Source: Sneathiella litorea (GTDB taxonomy: Bacteria > Pseudomonadota > Alphaproteobacteria > Sneathiellales > Sneathiellaceae). Taken from it: a stretch of DNA of 64,000 bases. This document shows, piece after piece, positions 45,061 to 54,603 of this stretch (positions within the stretch are counted from its first letter, which is position 1; the number at the start of each line of letters is the position of its first letter). Location of the stretch: contig NZ_WTUW01000001.1 of the NCBI RefSeq assembly GCF_009882915.1, positions 496,357-560,356 on the forward strand, written 5' to 3'. The notes beneath the pieces are model-generated. The model did not search any database and was not told the origin of the DNA. It was given only the letters and a program-made list of their open reading frames with translations. A program made the position numbers and the translations under genes.

Positions 45061-46299
45061 ATGAGCGGAGACAAAAAACCTGAGGCTCCATCGCCGCGAT
45101 TTGCGATGGATGCAAGTTTGGGAGATTCGGAGCTATCCCACCGGCTTCTGGTGCTTTGTGCGACGATGATGGCGATACCAGCTTTTTTCTGGGGCGGTAT
45201 CTATGCCTATTTCGGGGAATACAAAGCTGCTGCCATTGCCTGGGCCTTTACAGTCATCTCCATTGCCACCTTGTTTCTTTTCCGCAAGGCAAAAGGCTAT
45301 CGCCTTCTCCGGGAGAGTCAGCTTTTCCTCACCCTCATGCTTCCCTTTCTGGTGATGCTAGAGCTTGACGGGTTTATCAATTCTTCCGCCGTCATTGTCT
45401 GGTCCTTGATCAGCCCCATGGGCGCGTTGGTTTTTGCAAGCCGGAAGACGGCGATATATTGGTTCGTCGCCTTTATTTTTCTGATTCTCATCGGCGCCGC
45501 CATCAATTATCACGCTCCCGCATTGGAAAAGGGCTTGCCCCCCGAATTGGTTACAATCCTTTTTGTGATGAATTTAAGCGGGGTATCCATTGTTGCGTTT
45601 ATATTGCTCGTCTACTTTGTCACCCAAAAAGAGAAGACATACAGCCTTTTGGAGATGGAACGGGGGAGCAGTGAAAATTTGATCCGTAACATGCTACCCG
45701 AAGCAATAGGCGAGCGGCTGAAACAGGAACAGCGCCCAATCGCAGACCGGCTCGACAATGTCACGATCCTCTTTGCGGATATATCCGGGTTCACCAGCTA
45801 CGCAATGAACCGTCCACCGGAGGAAGTTGTTTCCCTACTGGACAGGATTTTCTCGCATTTTGACAATATTATCAGTCAACATGGGCTTGAGAAGATCAAA
45901 ACCATTGGCGATGCCTATATGGTCTGTGGTGGCCTTAATGACGATGCAAAAGCCGGCGCGAACGAGGCCGCTGCCTTTGCCCTCGAAATCATGACGTATG
46001 TTAAACAACTGGCTCAGGCATCGCCCGAGCCACTTGGCCTCAGAATCGGGATCAACACAGGGTCGGTGGTTGCTGGCGTCATCGGCCATAGCAAATATTC
46101 ATACGATATATGGGGTGATGCTGTGAATATCGCCGCGCGACTCCAGCAAACGGCAAGGACCGGCGACATTCTAATATCCGAGAAAACGGCGCAATTACTC
46201 GAAAATGCATTCACGCTGAAGCCTCAAGGCGAAACCGGACTGAAAGGCCACACCCCCGTCGTGACCTATACCTTGCTCTCCAAATCAATCGGCGGTTAA
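45061..46299 (+). CDS. Membrane-bound class III adenylate cyclase
   Basis: 412 aa. About six transmembrane helices in residues 25-190 precede a linker helix and a cyclase domain (about 220-410). Metal aspartates lie in FADISGFT and GDAYMV. Lys in EKIKTIGDAY and Asp in YDIWGDAVNIAAR specify ATP rather than GTP. The transition-state Asn and Arg are present. It should make cAMP in response to an unknown membrane signal. No cAMP receptor gene is nearby. Confidence 0.93.
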   Translation: MSGDKKPEAPSPRFAMDASLGDSELSHRLLVLCATMMAIPAFFWGGIYAYFGEYKAAAIAWAFTVISIATLFLFRKAKGYRLLRESQLFLTLMLPFLVMLELDGFINSSAVIVWSLISPMGALVFASRKTAIYWFVAFIFLILIGAAINYHAPALEKGLPPELVTILFVMNLSGVSIVAFILLVYFVTQKEKTYSLLEMERGSSENLIRNMLPEAIGERLKQEQRPIADRLDNVTILFADISGFTSYAMNRPPEEVVSLLDRIFSHFDNIISQHGLEKIKTIGDAYMVCGGLNDDAKAGANEAAAFALEIMTYVKQLAQASPEPLGLRIGINTGSVVAGVIGHSKYSYDIWGDAVNIAARLQQTARTGDILISEKTAQLLENAFTLKPQGETGLKGHTPVVTYTLLSKSIGG

Positions 46300-46360
46300 G
46301 GCTTGCTCGAGGCGAAAGCTTGCGGCAAAGTCAGAATATAATAATAAAAGGGAGGGAAAT

Positions 46361-47158
46361 ATGGCAACGGTATTGCCAAACGGCCGCCGTTTGGAAGGAA
46401 AAATCGCCCTCATTTCAGGAGCTGCTTCGGGAATTGGAAAAGCAACAGCGGAACGGTTCGTGCAGGAAGGCGCAAAAGTCGCTCTCTCTGATATCGATCC
46501 GGATAGGGGCGAAGCCTTAGCCCGAAGCCTGAACAAAGCGGGCGGAGAAACCTTCTACCAGAACTTGAATGTAGTTAATCCGCAGGAATGGCAAGCGGTC
46601 TTGGAGGCGGTTACGGTCCGCTGGGGACAGCTGGATATCCTGATCAATTCTGCGGGTATCGGGCGGGCAAAGGGTCTTCTTGAGATGGACTATGATTTCT
46701 GGCGCCAGACTATTTCCATTAATCTCGATGGAACATTTCTAGGAACACAAGTCGCCGTAGCCAGCATGAAAGAGACAGGTGGCGGCTCAATCGTCAATAT
46801 CTCATCCGTTCTCGGCTTTGTCGGTATGTCCAACATCTCGGCTTATTCCGCCAGCAAAGGCGGCGTCAGGCTGTTTACAAAAGCAGCAGCCATTGAGTGC
46901 GCTGAAAAAGGGTACAATGTACGTATTAACTCGGTCCACCCAGGCTATATTGAAACGCCAATGGTCATGCGACGGTTTGATAAAATCGCAGAGACGGAAC
47001 GGGAGGTAGAAGAAACAAGATTGAAACAGGCACACCCGATGGGCCGTCTCGGCAAGCCGGAGGAAATTGCCTCCATGATCCTCTACCTCGCGTCCGATGA
47101 GGCCGGGTTCGTGACGGGTGCTGAATTTGTTGCAGACGGGGGATATCTGGCCCAATAA
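46361..47158 (+). CDS. Short-chain dehydrogenase/reductase
   Basis: 265 aa, ATG after GGGAGGG. Cofactor motif SGAASGIG at 19-26, Asp44 after beta-2 suggesting NAD preference, NSAG at 96-99, catalytic Ser149, Tyr162 and Lys166 (YSASK). C-terminal FVTGAEFVADGGYL is typical of classical SDRs of the cyclohexanol-dehydrogenase type. Substrate unknown. Confidence 0.93.
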   Translation: MATVLPNGRRLEGKIALISGAASGIGKATAERFVQEGAKVALSDIDPDRGEALARSLNKAGGETFYQNLNVVNPQEWQAVLEAVTVRWGQLDILINSAGIGRAKGLLEMDYDFWRQTISINLDGTFLGTQVAVASMKETGGGSIVNISSVLGFVGMSNISAYSASKGGVRLFTKAAAIECAEKGYNVRINSVHPGYIETPMVMRRFDKIAETEREVEETRLKQAHPMGRLGKPEEIASMILYLASDEAGFVTGAEFVADGGYLAQ

Positions 47159-47164
47159 CAAAGA

Positions 47165-47653
47165 TCAAATCTGGCGGTAAAGGTGATATCGCCCTTCGGC
47201 CACCCCTTCAGGAAGCGGTAACGTCTGCCAGTTATCCATATTAAAGGGTTGATCACTGACAATGATCGCACCAGGGGTAAGTAATTTTGGAAGGCTTGTG
47301 CCAAGTGCTTTTGCAAGGGCCACGCTTGCCGCCTTGTCGCCCGAGCCGATATCGCAATGGGCAAGAACTGCCTTCGATATCATTTTTTCAAGCGCCGAGG
47401 GAACGGTTTCCAGAAAGTCTCCCACAATCATATGGTCATTATCTGGGATGCAGTCCGGATGCGCTTTAACATGACGGTCGAAAACATAAATATCCCGCGT
47501 TGGCATCAGGCTGCGCAGGTGGTCAAAAGTCCGGCCATTTCCCAAACCCAGCTCTAACACACTGCCCGGATAATCCTTTATTAACTCCGCCGCATAATTG
47601 AGACAATCCCGCTGAGCACTCACGCGCCGGATAAAACTGTCAAGCCTGCTCAT
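47165..47653 (-). CDS. Class I SAM-dependent methyltransferase-like protein
   Basis: 162 aa from the ATG at 47653; a TTG at 47659 is alternative. Motif I VLELGLGNGRT, then IYVFDRHVKAHP as the beta-2 acidic site, and later LLTPGAIIVSDQPF. Methyl acceptor unknown. Overlaps the queG end by 14 bases, so it is the last gene of the GST-queG operon. Confidence 0.8.
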   Translation of the reverse strand: MSRLDSFIRRVSAQRDCLNYAAELIKDYPGSVLELGLGNGRTFDHLRSLMPTRDIYVFDRHVKAHPDCIPDNDHMIVGDFLETVPSALEKMISKAVLAHCDIGSGDKAASVALAKALGTSLPKLLTPGAIIVSDQPFNMDNWQTLPLPEGVAEGRYHLYRQI

Positions 47654-48806
47654 TCTCAATCCCTTTGCTCAGATTCCATTCCGACCGCACCGCCTCGTCG
47701 GTTTCCCGCCCTATCAGCTTTTTCCGTTCGCGGCTATAAATTTTGCGGTCCGCCAACTGCCCGAATGCCCAAATCGCAGCGACACGGACAATTGGCGAGG
47801 CGTCGCTCAGTAGTGGCGTCACTACGTCCAGAAAAGCCGATTTCCGACTGTTTCCGATTGCAATAAGGACGTTGCGTACAAAGCGATTTCGGCCGAGCCT
47901 TTTAACAGGCGAGCCCGTAAAAAGGGAACGAAAAGCAGCATCGTCAAGTATCGCAAGGTCGGCAAGCCTTGGAGCGATCAGCTCTGGCCGAGGCTGGAGC
48001 TTTATTTCGCGTGATTTTTCCGCATATTTATTCCAGGGACAAACCGCCAGGCAGTCATCGCATCCATAAATTCGGTTCCCAATTAGTGGCCGCATCTCCC
48101 GATCAATATGCGACTTCGTTTCAATCGTGAGGTAGGAGATACACCTTCGGGCGTCGAGCTGATAAGGCGCGGGAAAAGCTTTTGTCGGGCAAATATCCAG
48201 ACAAGCACGACAAGACCCGCAACTTCCATCAACCTCTCTATCAGGGGTAATTTCATGAGTTGTAAATATGCACCCTAGAAATAGCCAGGACCCAAACTCC
48301 CGACTTAAAAGGTTAGTATGTTTTCCCTGCCAGCCAAGTCCTGCTTTGGCCGCCAGTGGTTTTTCCATCACCGGCGCTGTATCGACAAAGACTTTTACAT
48401 CTCCGCCATAGTCACGGACAACGCCGCGCGCGATGCGCTTCAATTTTTTCTTGATAATGTCATGATAGTCCCGGCCTTGTGCATAAACTGAAATGACACC
48501 ATGTTCCTGCTCTTCAGTATAAGCTAGAGGATCTTTTTCCGGGCCATAGTTCAACCCAAGCATTATGACTGATTTTGCCTCCGGCCAGAGTGCTTGCGGA
48601 TGGCGTCGGCGAGCTGCCTTTTCAACAATCCAGTCCATATCACCGTAGCGCTTTTCCGCGATAAACTTTTCCAGAAACTCGCCTGGTTGCGTGCCAAAGT
48701 CAGCTGCTGCAAAACCCACCGCATCAAACCCCTCCGCTAGTGCTGCGGCCCGCAGATCGGCCTTATTTACGGCCCCCCGGGACAAATCAGAAGTCGAGAT
48801 CGGCAT
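47640..48806 (-). CDS. queG: Epoxyqueuosine reductase
   Basis: 388 aa from the ATG at 48806; a longer reading to 48986 lies within the GST gene. Final step of queuosine synthesis in tRNA, cobalamin-dependent. Two [4Fe-4S] motifs, CGSCRACLDICP and CDDCLAVCPW, then C-terminal HEAT-like repeats. Overlaps GST by 20 bases at the start. Confidence 0.95.
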   Translation of the reverse strand: MPISTSDLSRGAVNKADLRAAALAEGFDAVGFAAADFGTQPGEFLEKFIAEKRYGDMDWIVEKAARRRHPQALWPEAKSVIMLGLNYGPEKDPLAYTEEQEHGVISVYAQGRDYHDIIKKKLKRIARGVVRDYGGDVKVFVDTAPVMEKPLAAKAGLGWQGKHTNLLSREFGSWLFLGCIFTTHEITPDREVDGSCGSCRACLDICPTKAFPAPYQLDARRCISYLTIETKSHIDREMRPLIGNRIYGCDDCLAVCPWNKYAEKSREIKLQPRPELIAPRLADLAILDDAAFRSLFTGSPVKRLGRNRFVRNVLIAIGNSRKSAFLDVVTPLLSDASPIVRVAAIWAFGQLADRKIYSRERKKLIGRETDEAVRSEWNLSKGIENEQA

Positions 48807-49455
48807 AATGAGATGGTGCCGGCATCCCTGGCAGGTTGTCTCCCAGAATGGCGCGAAAGCTTGGCCGCGATTTTGCGCGCGCGTACCAGATTTTAGCAGC
48901 CGGATGTTGTTCCCATGGCACATCACCGAGATAATCGACACTGGAAAGCTGTGCCGCAGCTGCGATATCAGCAAGACTGAAATCATCGCCCGCCAGCCAG
49001 GACCGCCGCTCCACCAGATAGGTTATATATTCGAGATGGTAGTGGATGTTGTGATGGCCAGCTCGGATGGCCGCCGTATTCGGCGTTCCCGATTTTGTCA
49101 GCCGCTTCATGATCTTTTCCTCGACCAGGTTATCGGTAACTTCCACAAAAAACTTCCGATCGAACCAGCCGATGAGCCGTCTAGTTTCTGCGCGGGCAAT
49201 TTTATCTTGGGGAAGCAAGCTCACATCTTTGTAGTTTTCTTCCAGATACTCGCAAATGGCTTGGCTGTCCGCCAGAATGTTTTCATTCTCCTCGACCAGA
49301 ACGGGAACTTCACCCGCAGGGTTTATAGCTAAAAAGCCCGGCCTTCTTTCCCAGGGTTTTTCGATTTTAAGGTCGAATTCAAGACCTTTCTCTGAAAGCG
49401 CTAGCCGAACCTTACGGCAGGCCGGGGATATCCAAAAATGATAGAGTGTTCGCAT
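48787..49455 (-). CDS. Glutathione S-transferase family protein
   Basis: 222 aa. N-terminal thioredoxin-like domain with SPACRKVR at 10-17 (Ser10 or Cys13 as likely thiol-activating residue), NPAGEVPVL and DSQAICEYLEE. The C-terminal domain is all helical. Substrate unknown. First gene of an overlapping three-gene operon with queG and the methyltransferase. Confidence 0.92.
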   Translation of the reverse strand: MRTLYHFWISPACRKVRLALSEKGLEFDLKIEKPWERRPGFLAINPAGEVPVLVEENENILADSQAICEYLEENYKDVSLLPQDKIARAETRRLIGWFDRKFFVEVTDNLVEEKIMKRLTKSGTPNTAAIRAGHHNIHYHLEYITYLVERRSWLAGDDFSLADIAAAAQLSSVDYLGDVPWEQHPAAKIWYARAKSRPSFRAILGDNLPGMPAPSHYADLDF

Positions 49456-49542
49456 GGGGGGACATTACCTCATGCAGATCGAATGTAGAATAGGGTGATT
49501 GCAGGTTTCGAAAAAAAATGTTGGAACAATAAGGAGCGGATC

Positions 49543-49815
49543 TCAGTTAACGGGATAAATCCTGAGGTTTTCACTTCGCTTTAAAAGCCGGGCACATTCA
49601 CGCCGAATACGCTCAAACATCTCAGCAACACGAATTTTGCCACGCTGATCAAGACGGGTGACTTGCCGAAGAACCATTTCCGGCGCCTCTTCTCCATAAA
49701 TCAGGATAAATCGCCGCGCCGCCCATTTTACGTCTTCCGTGTTGATGATTGGATCCGAGAATTTCATGGATAGTTTATGCGCTTTACCATGGTCGACAGC
49801 AGCTGAGTTTTCCAT
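49543..49815 (-). CDS. Small basic-tailed protein, unrecognised
   Basis: 90 aa. VKWAARRFILIYGEEAPEMVLRQVTRLDQ and the following RVAEMFERIRRECARLLK predict two or three amphipathic helices, cytosolic and without cysteine clusters. I know no family. Good codon structure and a separate transcription unit between GST and the gltB terminator make it likely real. Confidence 0.65.
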   Translation of the reverse strand: MENSAAVDHGKAHKLSMKFSDPIINTEDVKWAARRFILIYGEEAPEMVLRQVTRLDQRGKIRVAEMFERIRRECARLLKRSENLRIYPVN

Positions 49816-49970
49816 TTTAGGTTTATCTCCTAGAATACTTGAATCATTTTTTACTTTCTTAGTTCAAGCAAGGTCCATGCCAAAACAAACCTCCTGCCGT
49901 CTGCTGGCTGCCATCAAGCTGAGGTAAACATAATGGAGTATTTGTCCGGTTGCGGGAAAATTCTGCCCAC

Positions 49971-50001
49971 AAAAAAAAAGCCGGGGCATGACTGCTCCGG
50001 C
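49971..50001 (-). terminator. Intrinsic terminator of gltB
   Basis: On the minus strand GCCGGAGCA, loop GTCA, TGCCCCGGC, then nine T. A 9-bp stem with one wobble pair, 25 bases past the gltB stop. Confidence 0.9.
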
Positions 50002-50025
50002 TTTCTTGAATTAATAATTAATCGC

Positions 50026-53000
50026 CTAGGCGCGCTGCTGGGCAAGCTCATCGGAAAGCGGATGGGCAAGCTTGTTCAGCATTTCCTTGGGACATACCTG
50101 ATAGAAACGATCGCGCTCCCACCCCCAATCAGCAAGCAGTGCCTGCGCGAATTTGGAATGGGTGTTTTCGACATGATCCGAAATCATTTTCTTAAGCACG
50201 TCTTCCCAATAGCTGGAAGCGAGTCTCTGATAGACAACCGATTCATCGTTAATGTGAACAGGTAATACGTCATCGACATCATAAACAAAGGCCATGCCCC
50301 CGGTCATTCCCGCAGCGAAGTTATCACCGACAGCGCCCAGAATTGCTACCATTCCGCCTGTCATATACTCGCAGCCGTTTGTTCCACATCCCTCAACCAC
50401 AGTGACGGCGCCAGAGTTGCGGACAGCAAATCGTTCACCCGCCTGACCGGCAGCATAGAGCGCGCCTGACGTGGCACCATAAAGAACCGTATTGCCGATA
50501 ATGGCGTTTTCATTCCACTTTAGCGGACTGGAGGTTAGCGGTCGAACCACAATGGTTCCGCCAGAGAGGCCCTTGCCACAATAGTCATTGGCATCTCCCA
50601 GCACTTCCAGTTTCAGGCCCTGCACCGCGAACGCGCCAAGAGACTGACCCGCCGAGCCACGAAGCCGAACGGTAATATGACCTGGCTCCAGCCCCGCCAT
50701 ACCGAATGTCCGAACGATCTGCGAAGAAAGTTTCGTGCCGATAGCCCGGTGCGTGTTACGAATACTATAGGCAAGCTGCTTTTTCTCACCGCCCTTTGTG
50801 AAAACACTGGCAGCATCCATGATCATTTGTGCATCTAGCGTTTCAGGAACAGGAACCGGTCCCTTATTGACACAGTATCTCGGGTTGTTACCGGCATCTG
50901 CCTCTGCCAAGAGCGGGTTCAGATCCAGATCATCCAGATGGGCCGAGCCACGACTGACCTGAGAAAGCAGGCTGCTGCGTCCAATAATTTCCTGCAAGGA
51001 ACGATAACCAAGCTCTGCGAGAATTTCGCGCACTTCTTCTGCAAGGAAGCTGAAAAGGTTGACGACCTTGTCTGCATTCCCCTCAAACTTCTTACGTAGG
51101 TCTTCATCCTGCGTGCAGATACCGACAGGACAGGTGTTGGAATGACATTGGCGCACAAGAATACAGCCCATCGCCACCAGCGCACCTGTGCCAAGACCAT
51201 ATTCCTCGCCGCCCATCATCGCGCTCATGACGATATCCCGGCCGGTTTTCATGCCGCCATCGACCCGGAGCAACACTCCATGCCGAAGCTTGTTCAGGGT
51301 AAGAACCTGATTTACTTCCGGCAATCCCATCTCCCAGGGGACACCTGCATATTTCAGCGAGGTTTGGGGGCTAGCCCCAGTACCGCCTGAATTTCCGGAA
51401 ATCATGATAACATCCGCCTTTGCCTTGGCGACACCTGCAGCAACCGTTCCGATACCTGCCTCTGCCACCAGCTTGACGCAAACCCGGGCCTCCGGATTAA
51501 TCTGCTTGAGATCATAAATAAGCTGCGCCAGATCCTCGATAGAGTAGATATCATGATGCGGCGGCGGCGAAATCAATGTGACACCAGGCGTCGAATTTCT
51601 TAATTTCGCAATCATTTCCGAAACTTTGAAGCCGGGGAGCTGCCCGCCTTCGCCCGGTTTGGCCCCTTGCGCAATTTTAATCTCAATCTCTTCACAGTTA
51701 TTGAGATATTCTGCGGTCACGCCGAACCTGCCCGAGGCGATCTGCTTGATCGCGGAGTTGGCGTTGTCACCATTGGACCGAGGCTTGAAACGATTGACAT
51801 CCTCACCGCCTTCACCAGAATCGGATTTGCCGCCAATCCGGTTCATAGCGATAGCCAAGGTTTCATGGGCTTCTTGGCTAAGCGCGCCAAGACTCATCGC
51901 GCCCGTCACAAACCGTTTGCGAATTTCCGTGATACTTTCAACTTCGTCAATTGGGATAGGCTTGCGCTGCGCCTTGAAGTCAAGCAGATCACGTAGATTG
52001 ACCGGCGCCATTTGGCGCATTCCATCGCTATATTTTTTATAAAGAGAGTAGCTATCCTTCTCTACAGCGGACTGTAACAGATGGACTAATTCCCCATCGA
52101 AGGAGTGAACTTCGCCAGACGCCCTAAAGCGGTATAATCCGCCAACGGGTAGGCTGATGACATCCTGGCGATATGCTTTTTCATGCTGCTCAAGGACTTT
52201 GTGCTGAATGCCGGGAAGACCTATGCCGGAAATTCGCGAGGGCATGCCTGGGAAAAATTCTGCGACCAGCGCGCGTGACAGGCCAACAGCTTCGAAGTTA
52301 TACCCACCGCGGTAGGAGCTGATGACCGAGATCCCCATCTTGGACATGACCTTCAGCAGACCCTGATCGACCGCTTCCTTCGCCCGCGCAAGACAGGCCT
52401 GGAGATCGAGCCCGGGAAAGAGGCCCCGTTCGTGGCGATCCATGATCGATTCCTGTAGCAAATAGGCGTTGACCGTTGTCGCACCAACACCTATGAGAAC
52501 CGCGAAATACTGTACATCCAGACATTCACCAGAGCGAATATTTATCGACGTAAACGTACGCAGCCCTTCGTTCACAAGATGTGTATGAACCCCTGCTGCC
52601 GCCAGTATAGACGGAATAGGGGCACGGTTTTCACCCGAATTCATATCGCTCAGGATCAGGTGAGAGCAACCCCCTCTGACCGCGTTTTCCGCTTCAACCC
52701 GGATGGAACGAAGAGCGTTGGCTAATGCCTCCGGACCGTCTGTGACGTCGAAACTGCAGTCAATCTCCTGCGCGGTGTCGCCCATATATTCCTGCATGGC
52801 GGCAAACTCGCCGTTTGTCAGCACTGGTGATTCCAAAGACAGGATCTCGGCCTGGCTTTTATCCTCATCCAGAATATTGTTCAAATTGCCCAAACGGGTT
52901 TTCAACGTCATGACCCGACGTTCACGCAGGCTGTCAATCGGCGGGTTTGTGACCTGACTGAAACGCTGGCGGAAATAATGATGTAGCCCACGGTATTGCT

Positions 53001-54588
53001 TGGAAAGAATAGCAAGCGGGGTATCATCCCCCATCGACCCGATAGCTTCTTTCCCGTCCTCCGCCATTGGCTGAACAATCAACTCAAGGTCTTCCATGGA
53101 CCAGCCAGAGCAAAGTTGCCGTTTGCGCAGCTCCTGTCGGTTGAAGTTTCGTGCTTCTTTGGCGCCCTCGAACTTGCTGCCGAGGTCAACTGTATTCTCA
53201 ATCCATTTATCAAATGGCTGCGCGTTGGATAATTTGTCTTTCAATTCACGATCGAAATAGAAGCGACCTTTTTTCAGGTCCACTCCAATCATCTCACCTG
53301 GGCCGACCCGGCCTTTGCGCGTAATTTTAGATTCGTTCACCGGCACCATGCCCGTCTCAGACCCAACCAGCAGCAAATTATCACCAGTGATTGTGTAACG
53401 AAGGGGGCGCAGACCATTTCGATCCATCCCGGCAATTACCCAGCGCCCGTCTGTCGCGCAAATAGCCGCAGGTCCATCCCATGGCTCCATTACTGAATTG
53501 CAGTAGGCATAAAGGGCTTTATGCTTTGCCGGCATATTCTCCTTATTGCCCCAACTCTCGGGTATCAGAAGCGTTTTCGCCATTGGAGCACTACGACCGG
53601 CGCGGACCAGCACTTCGAACACAGCATCCAGGGCGGCGCTATCTGAGCTTCCGGCCTGAACGATTGGTTTTAAATCGTCGGATTTATCGCCAAAGGTATT
53701 TGATACCATCCGGATTTCATGGCTTTTCATCCAATTGACATTACCGCGAATCGTATTGATCTCGCCGTTGTGGGCCAGCATCCGGAATGGTTGGGCCAGA
53801 TTCCAGGTTGGAAATGTATTTGTGGAATAGCGCTGATGATAGATCGCGAAGGTTGAGACAAACCTCTCATCCAACAAATCCGGGTAAAAGCTCGAAAGCT
53901 GCTCGGCCAAGAACATGCCTTTGTAGATGATCGACCGACAGGACAATGTACAAATGTAAAATCCGCTGATATGCGCCGCGAGCACTTTCTTTTCGATCCC
54001 TCGACGAATGATATAGAGGTCCCGTTCAAACTCGTCGTCATCCACACCGCGCGTATTGGCGATCATAATCTGTTCGATTTCAGGCCGTGTTGCGTTGGCC
54101 TTTTCGCCAATAATGCTTGCATCCACCGGGACCTGCCGCCAACCATAGATATAATAGCCAAAAGCGAGAATTTCGCTTTCGACAATTGTTCGACAGGTTT
54201 CCTGCGCCTCAAAATTTGTTTTAGGCAGAAATACCATTCCTACGGCCAACTTACCGTCGATAGGTTCATGTCCGGTACGCGCGATATGTTCTTTAAAGAA
54301 GTCCTGCGGGATCTGTACGTGGATACCACAACCATCACCGGTTTTTCCGTCCGCATCGACAGCACCCCGATGCCAAACGGCTTTCAGCGCATCAATGCCC
54401 GCCGCGACAACGGCACGCGAAGGTTTTCCATCAATCGCAGCCACAAGGCCAACGCCGCAGTTATCTTTTTCCTCTGCCGGATCATAAAGTCCGTTGGCTT
54501 CAAGGTGCGCCGCATTTTCCGTCCAGGATTTAACAAACTCTTCGCCTGAAGAGAGATTAACCGGCTGATTATCAATATGTTTTTTCAT
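50026..54588 (-). CDS. gltB: Glutamate synthase, large subunit
   Basis: 1520 aa. Makes two glutamates from glutamine and 2-oxoglutarate with NADPH. N-terminal glutaminase nucleophile Cys44 (KDNCGVG) follows a propeptide of 43 residues that should be removed. FMN-binding synthase domain in the middle, [3Fe-4S] cysteines in CHSNTCPVGIC, and a C-terminal GXGXG beta-helix. Complete. Follows gltD by 15 bases, so the order is gltD-gltB. Confidence 0.98.
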   Translation of the reverse strand: MKKHIDNQPVNLSSGEEFVKSWTENAAHLEANGLYDPAEEKDNCGVGLVAAIDGKPSRAVVAAGIDALKAVWHRGAVDADGKTGDGCGIHVQIPQDFFKEHIARTGHEPIDGKLAVGMVFLPKTNFEAQETCRTIVESEILAFGYYIYGWRQVPVDASIIGEKANATRPEIEQIMIANTRGVDDDEFERDLYIIRRGIEKKVLAAHISGFYICTLSCRSIIYKGMFLAEQLSSFYPDLLDERFVSTFAIYHQRYSTNTFPTWNLAQPFRMLAHNGEINTIRGNVNWMKSHEIRMVSNTFGDKSDDLKPIVQAGSSDSAALDAVFEVLVRAGRSAPMAKTLLIPESWGNKENMPAKHKALYAYCNSVMEPWDGPAAICATDGRWVIAGMDRNGLRPLRYTITGDNLLLVGSETGMVPVNESKITRKGRVGPGEMIGVDLKKGRFYFDRELKDKLSNAQPFDKWIENTVDLGSKFEGAKEARNFNRQELRKRQLCSGWSMEDLELIVQPMAEDGKEAIGSMGDDTPLAILSKQYRGLHHYFRQRFSQVTNPPIDSLRERRVMTLKTRLGNLNNILDEDKSQAEILSLESPVLTNGEFAAMQEYMGDTAQEIDCSFDVTDGPEALANALRSIRVEAENAVRGGCSHLILSDMNSGENRAPIPSILAAAGVHTHLVNEGLRTFTSINIRSGECLDVQYFAVLIGVGATTVNAYLLQESIMDRHERGLFPGLDLQACLARAKEAVDQGLLKVMSKMGISVISSYRGGYNFEAVGLSRALVAEFFPGMPSRISGIGLPGIQHKVLEQHEKAYRQDVISLPVGGLYRFRASGEVHSFDGELVHLLQSAVEKDSYSLYKKYSDGMRQMAPVNLRDLLDFKAQRKPIPIDEVESITEIRKRFVTGAMSLGALSQEAHETLAIAMNRIGGKSDSGEGGEDVNRFKPRSNGDNANSAIKQIASGRFGVTAEYLNNCEEIEIKIAQGAKPGEGGQLPGFKVSEMIAKLRNSTPGVTLISPPPHHDIYSIEDLAQLIYDLKQINPEARVCVKLVAEAGIGTVAAGVAKAKADVIMISGNSGGTGASPQTSLKYAGVPWEMGLPEVNQVLTLNKLRHGVLLRVDGGMKTGRDIVMSAMMGGEEYGLGTGALVAMGCILVRQCHSNTCPVGICTQDEDLRKKFEGNADKVVNLFSFLAEEVREILAELGYRSLQEIIGRSSLLSQVSRGSAHLDDLDLNPLLAEADAGNNPRYCVNKGPVPVPETLDAQMIMDAASVFTKGGEKKQLAYSIRNTHRAIGTKLSSQIVRTFGMAGLEPGHITVRLRGSAGQSLGAFAVQGLKLEVLGDANDYCGKGLSGGTIVVRPLTSSPLKWNENAIIGNTVLYGATSGALYAAGQAGERFAVRNSGAVTVVEGCGTNGCEYMTGGMVAILGAVGDNFAAGMTGGMAFVYDVDDVLPVHINDESVVYQRLASSYWEDVLKKMISDHVENTHSKFAQALLADWGWERDRFYQVCPKEMLNKLAHPLSDELAQQRA

Positions 54589-54603
54589 TTTTCATCCAAT
54601 CCG